Shown: positions 26,501 to 36,276, counted from the stretch's first letter. The stretch is 41,290 nt of DNA from an uncultured Odoribacter sp. (GCA_910578105.1 CAJTPD010000013.1:1-41290); one strand, 5' to 3'. Notes: a model not told the origin generated them from the letters alone. A program made the numbers and translations.

Positions 26501-29287
26501 ATTATATATTTCATATAGTATATATGCGTTTTGTGCTGATGTGCCGAACCGGATACGGGCGGTATCTCCCGGGAAACAGGTCGTTTTTTCTTTGACAGTC
26601 CAGAAATAGGTAGGAATCGGTGGTTTTTGATCTTGTACTGAATAGAGGTAAAAGATTTCTTTGGTTTCGGTTTTTCCATATTTTAGGCTGAAAAGATAGG
26701 CTCCGGAGGGTTCTGTTGACAGATCCGGGAACAAGGTGTCTTTTTGAGTTATCCGGAGTGTCCCTTGTAAAACAATCCGGTTCTTGACGGTGTCCTGCAT
26801 ATGCAGACCGGTAAGCATAGTTGCGGGCGTTTTTAACTGATAAATGGAGTATTGAACGGTTTGCATTTGTGCCTGGGGTGGGAAATGTTCCAATTGAATG
26901 ATGAAAGGAGTGGAATCCGCTTTGTTGACTTGTTGCGGAATAGATAACACGGGCGTTGCAACACCAGGAAAAGCCGTTACTTGAAATTTACTTTCTTGTG
27001 TTTCGCCTTTGGAATCGGTGACTTTGGCATTGATGCTGTAATATAAGGGTAGGTTGTATCCTGTCATTACAATTTGCGGTTGCGCTTTGAATGTAATAGA
27101 AAAATTTCCTTGTTGGTCGGTGGTGGTAATCCCTTGGAAGGCATTTCCGTTTGTTGCATATCTTCCCCAAAAGAAAGAAGAAATGTCGTATTGTATTTCC
27201 TGACCGGCGAGGGAAATACCCGAAAAACTTTTCACTTGACCGGTAATGCGGATGGTGTCACCGATATAATAGATTTGCTGAGATTCTTGGAATGTAATAT
27301 CAAATTCAGGGCGTTTGTATTCTTCCACGTGAAAGAGACTTGTGCCGCCTAAGTTGCTGGTCAGGCTGTATGTCCCGTTTAATAATTGTTCCGGAAGGAT
27401 GAAATTGCCTGTAAATGAACCGAAAGAGTTGGTAATGGCTTTTAATTCGGAAATTATTTTGCCTTTTCCGTCGCGTAATTGAATACTGATATTCTTTTTA
27501 GTTAGCGGATAAAGAGTGTCAGTGGTAGCTCTCCAGGTGATGCCTTGAAAATATACGATTTGACCGGGTTTGTATATGGAACGGTCTGTGATGAGGGACG
27601 TTTGGTCCCTTTCCTTTTCCGGTGTATAGGGCATAAATGTGTATGAGATGCAGCCATTGGGATTTGTTGGGTTAATTACCTGAAACCACAGGTAGTTTTT
27701 TTTGTTGTGATAGGTGGCCCATCCTTTTGCGTTGGTGAATACTGAATCTATAAGTATAGGTTTGGGAGATAGTTCTTTGTATATTAATATTTTGGCGTTT
27801 TTGACAGGTAGACCGCTTTTCCAATCATTTACTTGAAAGTTTCGTTGTTGCTGTCTGTTTTGTGAAGCGCAAAATAATTGGCTGCAAATGAAACTTTGCG
27901 TGATGGAATCTTTTATGTCCGGAATTTTCAGAGTTATCTCGTAAAGTCCGGCTTTCGGAACGGATAAGTAAATCGTGGTGTCCTGTTGTTGTAAATTGTA
28001 GGGCAGACGGTATGAAGTGGCATATATCTGAGTTGCGGGTAATGATTTGTTTTTATTATTCCAATATATTTCCGACCTTATGTGAATTTTTTTCAACTGA
28101 ATGTTTATGTGAGATAAAGCACGGAAACTGATTTTTATAGGTAATTTTTCCCCGGGATACAATTGTTGTGGGGATTCTATCTGCAGTTCTGGGGCTTGAA
28201 TGTAACGTAACAGATTACGTAATTGGTTAGTCCGGTTGTATTCCGGAAATTGTTTTATACCTGATTGGCAAAGGAGCAGGGCTTTTTCCCGATTATTTCC
28301 GGAAATATCTTTAGATAAGTGCTGGAAATATCGGAGGTCTGTTTTTACGAGTCCGTAAAGTAAAAAATAGGCTTTCTTGGCAATGACCTCTACGACTAAG
28401 GGGGTGTTGGCGTATTTTTTCCGCATGTTAGCCAAGGTTTGTAAATATAGGGAATCTTTGTCTATGCGGCCGGATATGGTATAGCTATAATTTAGCCGTT
28501 CGAGGTCTGCCATGAGCAGAGCATTTTCTTGTTGTGCTTTACATCTGAATCGGAGTAATTCCTGCCAAAATTTTAGGATATGGCTTTGGGCATCTAAAGA
28601 AGAGGGGGATACAGGTATTTGGAGAAAATCCTGTAAATCTCCCAATACATTTGCGTTTTCGTTGGGGTAGGGAGCAGGAAAATCATAACGGTTGTCATTA
28701 AGGCATTTTATTGCCCGGTGAGAGAGAAAATCATATAGCGTGGGACGTAGACTATCGGATGCATCACCATGGATGAGGATTGCCTGATAGGTATTGACAG
28801 GTGTTTGTTGTAAAATTTTTTGCGGCAGAAGGGAGGCGGAGAAATGATTCAGTATTTTTTCCTGAAAAAGATTACTGCTCCATTCTGTGATGTGTTCCGG
28901 AATTTCTCCTTGAAGTGCTTTGCGCTCTCTGATATTATATTGGTGTTGATGGTAATATTTTGAATACAATTCACCCAAATAAGAATGCAGGATACATTTA
29001 GCCGGAACGTCTTTTTCCTGTTGGGTGTATGCTTCCAATTCTTTCAGTATTTGCGGATAGTCTTCTTGGTTGATTTGCAGACTGAAAGTTGTTTTGAGAA
29101 TCAGGGATTTGATGAGTAAAGGGGTATTGTGTTCCGATTGTGCTGTTTCATACATGGCTGCAGCGGTCTCCAGAGCTTCCTGGGGGTATTGGTAATAATG
29201 CTGGAGTAATGTATCTTTAGTAGTGTTCTGAGCTTGACACAAAGAAGTGGCTAGAAATAAGCCGAAAAAAATCACATAAAATTTCAT
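23552..29287 (-). CDS. Very large alpha-2-macroglobulin-like protein lacking the thioester
   Basis: The 1911-residue exported protein has a signal peptide ending at about QAQ (residue 20). Helical and TPR-like sequence fills the first ~370 residues, then come repeated beta-sandwich (MG-type) domains, a tethered 'YKPGQIVYFQGITW' domain typical of bacterial macroglobulins, and the A2M domain (FRVPQSLTKW-like FKVPQSLTKWKLNILAYT). The alpha/alpha-toroid TED region runs from about 1370 to 1700. Where thioester proteins have CxEQ, this one reads TEPRQENATD (about 1377-1386), so no thioester can form. Such proteins may trap or modulate proteases or stabilise the envelope; the exact role is unknown. 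It stands alone, without the usual penicillin-binding-protein partner. Confidence 0.88.
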   Translation of the reverse strand: MKFYVIFFGLFLATSLCQAQNTTKDTLLQHYYQYPQEALETAAAMYETAQSEHNTPLLIKSLILKTTFSLQINQEDYPQILKELEAYTQQEKDVPAKCILHSYLGELYSKYYHQHQYNIRERKALQGEIPEHITEWSSNLFQEKILNHFSASLLPQKILQQTPVNTYQAILIHGDASDSLRPTLYDFLSHRAIKCLNDNRYDFPAPYPNENANVLGDLQDFLQIPVSPSSLDAQSHILKFWQELLRFRCKAQQENALLMADLERLNYSYTISGRIDKDSLYLQTLANMRKKYANTPLVVEVIAKKAYFLLYGLVKTDLRYFQHLSKDISGNNREKALLLCQSGIKQFPEYNRTNQLRNLLRYIQAPELQIESPQQLYPGEKLPIKISFRALSHINIQLKKIHIRSEIYWNNKNKSLPATQIYATSYRLPYNLQQQDTTIYLSVPKAGLYEITLKIPDIKDSITQSFICSQLFCASQNRQQQRNFQVNDWKSGLPVKNAKILIYKELSPKPILIDSVFTNAKGWATYHNKKNYLWFQVINPTNPNGCISYTFMPYTPEKERDQTSLITDRSIYKPGQIVYFQGITWRATTDTLYPLTKKNISIQLRDGKGKIISELKAITNSFGSFTGNFILPEQLLNGTYSLTSNLGGTSLFHVEEYKRPEFDITFQESQQIYYIGDTIRITGQVKSFSGISLAGQEIQYDISSFFWGRYATNGNAFQGITTTDQQGNFSITFKAQPQIVMTGYNLPLYYSINAKVTDSKGETQESKFQVTAFPGVATPVLSIPQQVNKADSTPFIIQLEHFPPQAQMQTVQYSIYQLKTPATMLTGLHMQDTVKNRIVLQGTLRITQKDTLFPDLSTEPSGAYLFSLKYGKTETKEIFYLYSVQDQKPPIPTYFWTVKEKTTCFPGDTARIRFGTSAQNAYILYEIYNEKKIIRRKYTNLSDEIMNIDIPYLAEYGKNIWLTIFYVKDKKDFQETIQINQQENNRHLTFQTLTFRDHLVPGQQEEWNIRILNEQGKNVPTQALAFMYDASLDKLNRHTINFHPAYLYPGYSYTWNIPYQYQQPDNKKLYYTISGLQEYPDFQFDKLNTFQYLYPRFTTTKSVAMEFADFDDEKEAGIPHITGAKKMTMNALGRGQEVAPDASSQDDEAGEDHSLSNKITYRSDFQETAFFYPQLQTDSTGELNIRFKVPQSLTKWKLNILAYTRQLAYGTLTRYITTSKPLIVRPNLPRFFRSGDQTILKVTVSNLSDSLQQGTAGVELFVPGSQEILQKQTTGFRINGKENQTLDFALKIPENTDLIGCRIFAGNKTFNDGEQHLLPVLPNEVLLTSTCPIYATQTGTHTYTLNPSSSSRKNYRLTLELSANPIWYAVLALPALTEPRQENATDIGASFYVNTIANKIIRSNPAIAAAIRQWKNTPGTPALLSRLEQNAELKSILLEASPWMLEAENETEQMQKLVELFDENRLHHLQEQAVNQLKKLQNPDGGWSWFKGMHSSQFMTTNILTILERSITVGDFQANEAIKQMQIKALRYLDKEISTDFKNNNISYNQLLYLYTRSFYRDIPLGDALEAHKYYINLTRKKWAAFSLYEKAISAIALNNYGFKEEARNILKSLRQYAVTTPEDGMYWPNNRNQYYRNSAVQIHTAIMEAFILTEGNSADVNLMKQWLLRQKQVQNWGSVPSTIDAIYTLLLTGNDLLTTKENLAVRLGSQKLSISGETDPIGYLKRSYSSGDIRPDMLTVKMTKQTDAPSWGGLYLQYFEKLDQIKKQKTEVSVDKKLYIEKINARGKAELYPLDKHPLKVGDKIIVRLTLTLNRDMEFLHLKDLRAACFEPLESLSGNQWKFGTVYYQEIKNAATNFFFNALSRGTYVLEYPVWINQAGTYQDGMATFQSIYAPEYNAFSNTEKIVVNP

Positions 29288-29415
29288 AACCTTTTATTTA
29301 AAAACTATTTATACGAATTTTCTTCGTATGATAGATACTGCTTTGTAATAAATTCCATAAATTTAAAAATAAATTATGAGAAAAAAAGGAATGGAAAGAA
29401 ATTTTGGAATGAGAG

Positions 29416-29457
29416 TAAAAAAATATTCGTGATAAACAAGTGTAAATCACGAATATT
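29416..29457 (-). terminator. Terminator downstream of hutH
   Basis: AATATTCGTGAT (29422-29433) pairs perfectly with ATCACGAATATT (29446-29457) across a 12-base loop, and the minus strand then reads TTTTTACTC. It lies 39 bp past the hutH stop and separates it from the macroglobulin gene. Confidence 0.8.
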
Positions 29458-29495
29458 GGCGTTCCCGGAACAATATATGGCTTATGCAGAAGGAT

Positions 29496-30986
29496 TTATT
29501 CAAAATCTCCGAAACGCAAGAAGTTGGTTGCTGCGTCGATATCCTTGTACATTACCCTATCTTGACTGTTAAAAGGTACGATTTTCCGGAATTCTTTCAG
29601 AAAATTTTCCAGATAAGGTGAAGTTTTTACAGGTCTTTGCATATCTATTGCCTGTGCAGCATTCATCAATTCAATGGCTAGAATTCTTTCTACATTTTCT
29701 GTTACTTTTACTGTTTTAGTGGCAGCATTACCTCCCATACTGACGTGATCTTCCTGTTCGTTGGAGGAAGGGATGGAGTCTACCGAGCAGGGGGTACAGA
29801 GTTGTTTATTCTGGCTGACAATTGCCGCTGCAGCATATTGAGGAATCATAAAACCGGAGTTTAAGCCGGGATTGGCAACCAGAAATTCCGGAATATTTCC
29901 CCGGTCTCCGGAAATCAGACGATAAGTCCGCCGTTCAGATATACTGCCTAATTCAGCCAAGGCAATGCTTAGAAAGTCCATTACCAAAGCCAAGGGCTGT
30001 CCATGAAAATTACCTCCGGAAATAATCAGGTCGTCTTCCATGAATATGGTCGGATTGTCGGTTACGGAGTTGATTTCACGGGCAACAACGGAGGCAACAT
30101 ACATGATGCTGTCCTTGCTGGCTCCATGTACTTGAGGTATGCAACGGAAAGAATAGGGGTCTTGGACTCTGACTTTTTCCTTTTGCTGGAATTCAGAGCC
30201 TTCCAGCAAAGTCCGGATGTTGTGTGCTGTTTCTATTTGACCGGGATGTGGGCGTGCTTCCTGAATCTGAGGCAGGAAAGGGTCAATGCGGCCATCATAG
30301 GCTTCCAGGGAAAGAGCTCCGATAATGTCGGCATACTTCACAATTTTAAATGCTTTTAACAGGGCATATACAGCATGTGAACTCATAAATTGCGTACCGT
30401 TTAACAGAGCAAGTCCTTCTTTGGCTCCCAATGCTATGGGGGCCCATCCGAATTTTGCATTGATTTCTTTGGCATCGCAAATTTTGCCTTTGTACCATAC
30501 TTCTCCTTCGCCGATTAAAGGTAAGAAGAGATTGGCTAAGGGGGCAAGATCTCCGGAAGCTCCAAGTGAACCAAGTTCGCGTACTACGGGTAAAACATTG
30601 TGGTTGAACATGTCTATGATGCGTTCCACAGTTGCCAACTGTACACCTGATTTTCCTAAAGAAAGTGCGTGGGCTTTTAGTAATAGCATCAGACGGACGA
30701 TGTCCGTGTGAATAGGAGTTCCTACGCTACAGGCATGGGACATTACCAGATTTGCCTGCAATTGGCTTAAATCTTCTTTTGAGATGCTGATTTTACACAA
30801 AGACCCAAAACCTGTCGTGATGCCATATAACGGTTTGGCAGAGGTTTCTATTTTGTGGTCTAGATAGGCTTTACAGTCATTGATTCTTTTTTTGCTTTCT
30901 TCGGAAAGAGCTAATTTACAGTCCTTCTTTAATATATTGTCTATAACCTCAAATGTCAGAGAGGCCGGGGAAATATAATGTACCAT
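29496..30986 (-). CDS. hutH: Histidine ammonia-lyase
   Basis: The enzyme deaminates histidine to urocanate, the first step of histidine degradation. The Ala143-Ser144-Gly145 triad in GSLGASGDLAPL is the precursor of the MIO prosthetic group, and the catalytic-loop tyrosine is Tyr54 in YGITTGFG. The segment SSNEQEDHVSMGGNAA is also diagnostic. The 496-residue length is standard. No hutU, hutI or formiminotransferase gene is adjacent, so this copy stands alone. Its neighbour in the same direction is hisS, 221 bp upstream, which is a different pathway and probably a separate unit. Aromatic-amino-acid lyase relatives share the fold, but the motif context favours histidine. Confidence 0.93.
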   Translation of the reverse strand: MVHYISPASLTFEVIDNILKKDCKLALSEESKKRINDCKAYLDHKIETSAKPLYGITTGFGSLCKISISKEDLSQLQANLVMSHACSVGTPIHTDIVRLMLLLKAHALSLGKSGVQLATVERIIDMFNHNVLPVVRELGSLGASGDLAPLANLFLPLIGEGEVWYKGKICDAKEINAKFGWAPIALGAKEGLALLNGTQFMSSHAVYALLKAFKIVKYADIIGALSLEAYDGRIDPFLPQIQEARPHPGQIETAHNIRTLLEGSEFQQKEKVRVQDPYSFRCIPQVHGASKDSIMYVASVVAREINSVTDNPTIFMEDDLIISGGNFHGQPLALVMDFLSIALAELGSISERRTYRLISGDRGNIPEFLVANPGLNSGFMIPQYAAAAIVSQNKQLCTPCSVDSIPSSNEQEDHVSMGGNAATKTVKVTENVERILAIELMNAAQAIDMQRPVKTSPYLENFLKEFRKIVPFNSQDRVMYKDIDAATNFLRFGDFE

Positions 30987-31207
30987 AATGATTGAATTAT
31001 AATGATTAATTAGAAATGTGTAATTACCAATCTATTTCTTACATATGATTTTAATATATCAGAAAACCTTGGTGTTATTTCATATTTATTGTCAGGGAAA
31101 TCTGGAATCATACCCATGGCTTTTCAATGGACGATGTTCCTTTCTATATATTCGCATAAATTTCGGCTTTATTATTTAGGATAATCTTCCGAATTTAATA
31201 TTTAATT

Positions 31208-32572
31208 TTAAACTTGCAGCCGGTGAATAACTTCTTTCAGGTTAATATTAGTTTGTTCACCGGTCAACATGTTTTTCAATGATATAACTCCTTCCTGCAT
31301 TTCATTTTCTCCGACGAGGGCAACAAAAGGAATGCCTTTTTTGTCTGCATAAGTCATTTGTTTTTTCATTTTGGTCGCTTCCGGATAGATTTCTGCGTTG
31401 ATGCCGTTTGCACGTAATTGTTTCAGTAAAGGCAGGCAAAATCTTTCTTCTTTACTGCCGAAATTTACAAACAGAATTTGCGTTGTGGTCGTGTTGTCTT
31501 TCGGGAATAGGTCTAATTGGGTCATAACATCAAAGATACGGTCGGCTCCAAAAGAAATGCCTACTCCGGATATATTCTTTAAACCGAAGATTCCGGTCAA
31601 ATCGTCATATCGCCCGCCACCGGTAATACTGCCTATTTCAACGTCCAAGGCTTTTACTTCAAAAATGGCTCCGGTGTAGTAACTTAACCCGCGGGCCAAA
31701 GTCAGGTCTAATTTGATTTCTGTTTTTATATCCAGGTCCTGGAGGTAATTGAATATTGTTGTCAATTCTTCTATTCCTTTCAGTCCGATGGAGCTGGCCT
31801 TTAATATGTCCTGCAGCTTTTCCAGTTTTTCATGGTTATTCCCTTCTAGATTCAGGATCGGTTGGAGGTTGTTTATGGCTTCTTCGCGGATGCCTTTTTC
31901 CCGCAATTCTGCATTGACATTGTCCAAGCCGATTTTGTCCATCTTGTCGATGGCAACGGTGATGTCTGTCAGTTGTTCCGGATAGCCGATGGTTTCAGCG
32001 ATGCCTGCCAGAATTTTACGGTTGTTGACCAACAGGCGGACATTGATATTTAAACGTTGATATACTTCATCAACGATTTGTATTAGCTCAACTTCGTGTA
32101 ATAGAGAATCACTGCCGACAACGTCTGCGTCGCATTGATAAAATTCCCGGTAGCGTCCTTTTTGCGGTCGGTCTGCGCGCCATACTGGCTGAATCTGGTA
32201 ACGCTTGAACGGAAAAGTCAGTTCGTTTTGATGTTGTACCACAAAACGGGCAAATGGTACGGTCAGGTCGTACCGCAGTCCTTTTTCCGAAATTTTATTC
32301 GTTAGTTTTAGGCTGTTTTTTTCGAGTAATTCGCTTTCCGGTACGTTGCCGATAAAATCTCCGGAATTCAGAATTTTGAATAGCAGCTTATCGCCTTCAT
32401 CTCCGTATTTTCCCATGAGTGTGGATAAATTTTCCATTGCCGGCGTTTCTAAAGGCATATAGCCGTATAACCTGAAAACATTTTTTATCGTGTCAAATAT
32501 GTAGTTGCGTTTCACCATGATTTCTGGTGAGTAATCTCTTGTTCCTTTCGGGATAGAAGGAGTTTGTGCCAT
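31208..32572 (-). CDS. hisS: Histidyl-tRNA synthetase
   Basis: This class II synthetase charges tRNA-His. It begins with the typical PKGTRDYSPE motif. Class II motif 2 appears as QPVWRADRPQKGRYREFYQCD, the histidine-binding loop is ARGLSYYTGAIFE, and the C-terminal anticodon-binding domain ends the 454 residues (NMLTGEQTNINLKEV). Its own promoter lies 35-67 bp upstream, so it is likely transcribed independently of the export genes to its right. Confidence 0.97.
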   Translation of the reverse strand: MAQTPSIPKGTRDYSPEIMVKRNYIFDTIKNVFRLYGYMPLETPAMENLSTLMGKYGDEGDKLLFKILNSGDFIGNVPESELLEKNSLKLTNKISEKGLRYDLTVPFARFVVQHQNELTFPFKRYQIQPVWRADRPQKGRYREFYQCDADVVGSDSLLHEVELIQIVDEVYQRLNINVRLLVNNRKILAGIAETIGYPEQLTDITVAIDKMDKIGLDNVNAELREKGIREEAINNLQPILNLEGNNHEKLEKLQDILKASSIGLKGIEELTTIFNYLQDLDIKTEIKLDLTLARGLSYYTGAIFEVKALDVEIGSITGGGRYDDLTGIFGLKNISGVGISFGADRIFDVMTQLDLFPKDNTTTTQILFVNFGSKEERFCLPLLKQLRANGINAEIYPEATKMKKQMTYADKKGIPFVALVGENEMQEGVISLKNMLTGEQTNINLKEVIHRLQV

Positions 32573-32606
32573 AATTTGTCGTTTTCTTAATTTTTAGTAT
32601 GCCTAA

Positions 32607-32639
32607 CAAAGATGAAGTTTATTCTTTAAATTACCAAAA
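32607..32639 (-). promoter_or_regulatory. hisS promoter
   Basis: On the minus strand TTTTG (32639-32635), a 20-bp spacer and CATCTTTG (32614-32607) match the Bacteroidetes promoter with one mismatch in the -7 box, 35 bp before the start. Confidence 0.55.
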
Positions 32640-32753
32640 GTGTTGTTGTATTTACACAATAAAATTTGAGTAACTGCATAAGGATATGTTGAGAGGCTGC
32701 AAAGCAGGCAGCCGGTAAGTTTATGAAGATTTTTCGGAGTCGGGAGATTAGGA

Positions 32754-34058
32754 TTAGTTAATCCGGTATTTCAGATTGTCAAATAATCGTTCAATCAGCC
32801 GGCGGTCATTGACTATAATTTCCGCACTACCTTTAATTTCGTATCTGAAATCCAGTTTTTTACCATAATTAGTGGTAAGCCCCCGAGGTAGTTTGATGGT
32901 AATCAGGTAGGTTTCAATATGCGTATTAGCTATTTGTTCTGCTTTGGTAACCAGTGAGATAGAGCTAACGAGACCGTCGACGGAACCGTATTCCATATAG
33001 GGGTAATTATCTAGTTTAATGATGACGGGACTGGCTTTTTCTACTTTGCCAGCTCCGCTTGCCGGTAACAGCATTTGTCCCAGAATGGTGTTTTTTTCGG
33101 GGACGATGCTGAATATTTCTTCGCCAGCCTGGATGAATTGATTATCAGTCAGGAATTTCAGAAATTCTACACGTCCGTTCATCGGGGCTTTGAGTACGTA
33201 TTTTTGTTCCCAGCTTTTAATGTTGTCTAACAAGTCGTTGTAGGAAGAAATGAGTTCCAAAGACATTTGCTGCTCTTTCTCTGCTTTTTCTGTTTTCAGC
33301 AGGTTGAGTTTTCCTTCTGCTTCGGCTATCTGAATATGGATGGTGGTGATGGATTTTTGGAGTTGTTGATGTTCTGAACAGGTATTCAGGTATTCGGTTT
33401 TTAAGTCGTCATACTCTTTTTCGGTAATCATGTCTTTCTGGTAAAGAGTGTTTTTTCTTTTCAGCCATTTATCAAGCATGTCTAATTTTTCACGCGTCGT
33501 CAGTGTATCGGAATTGATTTGCCGGATGAGGATATTTTGCCAGTTGATGTATTCTTTGAGATTTTTGATTTGTTGTTCATAGGTATTTTCTTGTTCATAG
33601 TTTCTGATATTTTTGGCGGCGGTGAGAAAGGAAAAATATTTGAGATTGAGTTCGCCAAGGGAAACATTTTCCGGAAAAGTGTCAATCCAGAGTTGCGGGT
33701 TAGCGCGTTTAGAAGCAATTTGCGAGAGAAGGCTGTTGATTTTTTGTACATCTTCCGTATTTGCAGGATTTTGAATGATGGCGAGATAGCTGTTTTCGCA
33801 GACCGTGTCCTGGGGCCGGATGTGGCTGAGTGTGATTTTTCCCGAACTGCCAGCCACTAATTTTATGGGAGCAGTGCTGGAATTGATTGTGATTTGTCCG
33901 CTGACTACATCCGGGTATTTGATGGCCCATCCGAATGTAAGCAGTAGCAGGGTGAAAATGACAACGGCAATAGCCACCCATTTCCCAAAATGGGTGGGCA
34001 TGCGGTTTATGATATCGCAGATTTCTTCGTTTCTGTAGACTGGCGGTTCTTTTTTCAT
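32754..34058 (-). CDS. HlyD-family periplasmic adaptor (membrane fusion protein) of a type I-like exporter
   Basis: A short cytoplasmic N-terminus and one transmembrane helix (about 27-46) are followed by the barrel-sandwich half (SGQITINSSTAPIKLVAGSSGKI), a long helical hairpin (about 130-290, rich in Gln/Lys/Glu heptads) and the second half (ERKYVLKAPMNGRVEFLK-like WEQKYVLKAPMNGRVEFL). This is the HlyD/adaptor architecture. Its ATG overlaps the stop of the C39-peptidase ABC transporter gene (ATGA), so the two are translated together. It would connect the exporter to an outer-membrane channel; no TolC-like gene is present in the window, so that partner must be elsewhere. Confidence 0.93.
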   Translation of the reverse strand: MKKEPPVYRNEEICDIINRMPTHFGKWVAIAVVIFTLLLLTFGWAIKYPDVVSGQITINSSTAPIKLVAGSSGKITLSHIRPQDTVCENSYLAIIQNPANTEDVQKINSLLSQIASKRANPQLWIDTFPENVSLGELNLKYFSFLTAAKNIRNYEQENTYEQQIKNLKEYINWQNILIRQINSDTLTTREKLDMLDKWLKRKNTLYQKDMITEKEYDDLKTEYLNTCSEHQQLQKSITTIHIQIAEAEGKLNLLKTEKAEKEQQMSLELISSYNDLLDNIKSWEQKYVLKAPMNGRVEFLKFLTDNQFIQAGEEIFSIVPEKNTILGQMLLPASGAGKVEKASPVIIKLDNYPYMEYGSVDGLVSSISLVTKAEQIANTHIETYLITIKLPRGLTTNYGKKLDFRYEIKGSAEIIVNDRRLIERLFDNLKYRIN

Positions 34059-36265
34059 TGCATAGAGATTGGTTCGTTCTGTTGGTACTGGCTTTGTATG
34101 AGGGTGTGGTAATATTGTTTGTGTTGCATCAGGGATTCATGATTTCCGATTTCTACAATCATGCCGTTTTTGAGTACAATGATTTGATCGGCTTTGCGGA
34201 TGGTACTGAGCCGGTGTGCTACGATGACGGCTGTCCGGTTCGTAAAGGCGGCGTCAAGAGCCTGGACGATTTTTTGTTCGTTCACTGTATCTAAAGAGTT
34301 GGTGGCTTCGTCCAAAAAAAGATAATCCGGTTGTTTATATAAAGCCCTTGCGATGAGGAGACGTTGACGTTGTCCCCCGCTGAGACCGCGTCCCATTTCA
34401 CCAATCATCGTTTGGTAACCTTGGGGCATTTGTTCGATTTCCCGGGCGATGTGAGCAATTTCGACAGCCTGTTTTAAGGCCGGATAATCAACTTCTTCTT
34501 CACTGAGTACGATGTTATTCAAGATAGTGTCATTGAATAATTTGCCTTCCTGCATGACACAGCCGCATCGCTCCCGCCATTGACGCAGGCTGATGGTGTT
34601 GACGTTCATGCCTCCGATGAGGATTTCTCCGTAAGTAGGTTTGTAGAGCCGCAGCAATAGTTTCAGTAAGGTGGATTTGCCGCTACCGCTGTCTCCCACA
34701 ATGGCAGTTACTTTTCCTTCCGGAATAATCAGATTGATGTTTTTGAGGACAAATGGTGCATGCAGGGCATATTGGAAAGAAAGGTTATGTACAATCAGGC
34801 TTTTGTTTAGGGGCAGGACAATGTTATTGGAGGCATTCCCGTCTTCTTCATCGTCAATCTGGTGGATTTCGTTGATGCGCAGAAAACTGATTTTGGCATA
34901 TTGGGCAGCTTGAATAAAACCGATAAACTGACTGACGGGACCGTTGAGCATGCCGATGATGAATTGTACCGACACCATTACGCCGAAGGTGATATCCCCG
35001 TTGATAACCGCAATGGCGCAGTAGAACGTCACTAACATGTTTTGCATGCTGTTGATGAATTGGGCTCCAAGCGATTGTGCGGCATTGACTTTCAGTACTT
35101 TTTGATTGACGCGGTACAGTCTGGCTTGCAGGGATTCCCATTTCCAGCGTTTCCGGTCTTCGTAGTTATTGATTTTGATTTCCTGGATGCTTTCGATGGT
35201 TTCAACCCAGTGGCTTTGGTTTTTGGAGGACAATTCGAAGTTTTCCCAGTCGATTTTCTTCCGGATGTTCAGAAATACCAGTATCCAGCCGGCATATAAC
35301 AGGCTGCCGGCAATAAAGATAAAGAAAATGGTTTTATGGTATATCAGCAGGATGATGCTGAATATGACAAAAGTAACCATGGAAAATACCATACCTAAAG
35401 AATGGTTCATGATGAAACTCCGTATGCGTTCATGGTCCCCGGCCCTTTGGAGAATATCCCCGACTAATTTATTTTCAAAAAACGCTACGGGCAATTTCAT
35501 GAGTTTAATCAAGTAGTCGGAAAGCAGGGAGATGTTTACCCGTGCTGTGACGTGCAGGAGCACCCATTCCCGCAGGATATTCGAGAGTGTGATACTGAGC
35601 AAAAGAATGGCATTCCCGGCTAATACCATATAAATGAACGTAATATCCCGGGTCTGAATACCCGTATCGATAACAGCCTTGGAGATAAAAGGGAGTAATG
35701 CTTGCAGCAAAGTGGCAATCAGCATGATGGCAAACAGAATGCCGAAAGCATGTTTGTAAGGGGTAAAGTAGCCCAACAGGTTTTCAAAAGTTTTTTGCCG
35801 TTCTTTTTTTTCATGCATTTCCATTTGCATGAAATTGGCTGTCGGTTCCAATGCCAGAATCACTCCTGCTTGTTCATCCGGTTTGTACCATTTTCGGGTA
35901 AATTCTTCGTGTGAATAGGATAAAAGTCCTTTGGCGGGATCGGAAACATATATTTTATGGGGACCGACTTTATATATTACGATGAAATGGTTATCATCCC
36001 AATGAATGATGCAGGGAAGGACCACAATGTTCAGTAAATCGTTCAATGTGGCTTTGACTGACATGGTACGCAAACCGATTTGTTGTGCCGCATAGCTGAT
36101 GTCTAAAAATGAAACCCCGGTCCGTGTAATTCCGCACTTGTCCCGTAAATGTTGTAAGGAATAATATTTACCGTAATATTTTGCAATGATTTTCAGACAT
36201 GCGGGTCCGCAATCTTTGGCATCCATTTGATATTCGTGTGGAAATTTTTTTAACATCATTCTCAA
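34055..36265 (-). CDS. Peptidase-containing (C39) ABC exporter, double-glycine leader processing
   Basis: The N-terminal C39 cysteine-peptidase domain (1-~135) has Gln13, Cys19 (DAKDCGPAC), His93 (DDNHF) and Asp109 (SDPAKG), a complete catalytic set. Six transmembrane segments (about 165-440) form the export domain. The ATPase has Walker A GDSGSGKST, the signature LSGGQRQRL, Walker B YLFLDEA and the H-loop AHRLST. Such proteins cut substrates after Gly-Gly and export them. The gene is divergent from, and adjacent to, two genes with matching double-glycine leaders, which identifies its likely cargo. A start at the ATG four codons in (36256) is also possible. Confidence 0.95.
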   Translation of the reverse strand: MRMMLKKFPHEYQMDAKDCGPACLKIIAKYYGKYYSLQHLRDKCGITRTGVSFLDISYAAQQIGLRTMSVKATLNDLLNIVVLPCIIHWDDNHFIVIYKVGPHKIYVSDPAKGLLSYSHEEFTRKWYKPDEQAGVILALEPTANFMQMEMHEKKERQKTFENLLGYFTPYKHAFGILFAIMLIATLLQALLPFISKAVIDTGIQTRDITFIYMVLAGNAILLLSITLSNILREWVLLHVTARVNISLLSDYLIKLMKLPVAFFENKLVGDILQRAGDHERIRSFIMNHSLGMVFSMVTFVIFSIILLIYHKTIFFIFIAGSLLYAGWILVFLNIRKKIDWENFELSSKNQSHWVETIESIQEIKINNYEDRKRWKWESLQARLYRVNQKVLKVNAAQSLGAQFINSMQNMLVTFYCAIAVINGDITFGVMVSVQFIIGMLNGPVSQFIGFIQAAQYAKISFLRINEIHQIDDEEDGNASNNIVLPLNKSLIVHNLSFQYALHAPFVLKNINLIIPEGKVTAIVGDSGSGKSTLLKLLLRLYKPTYGEILIGGMNVNTISLRQWRERCGCVMQEGKLFNDTILNNIVLSEEEVDYPALKQAVEIAHIAREIEQMPQGYQTMIGEMGRGLSGGQRQRLLIARALYKQPDYLFLDEATNSLDTVNEQKIVQALDAAFTNRTAVIVAHRLSTIRKADQIIVLKNGMIVEIGNHESLMQHKQYYHTLIQSQYQQNEPISMQ

Positions 36266-36276
36266 ATAAATACTGG

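Noticed and set aside
32695..32713. Hairpin GGCTGC/GCAGCC downstream of the HlyD-type gene
   Set aside because: Only a 6-bp stem and no T tract on the minus strand, so it is too weak to call a terminator.
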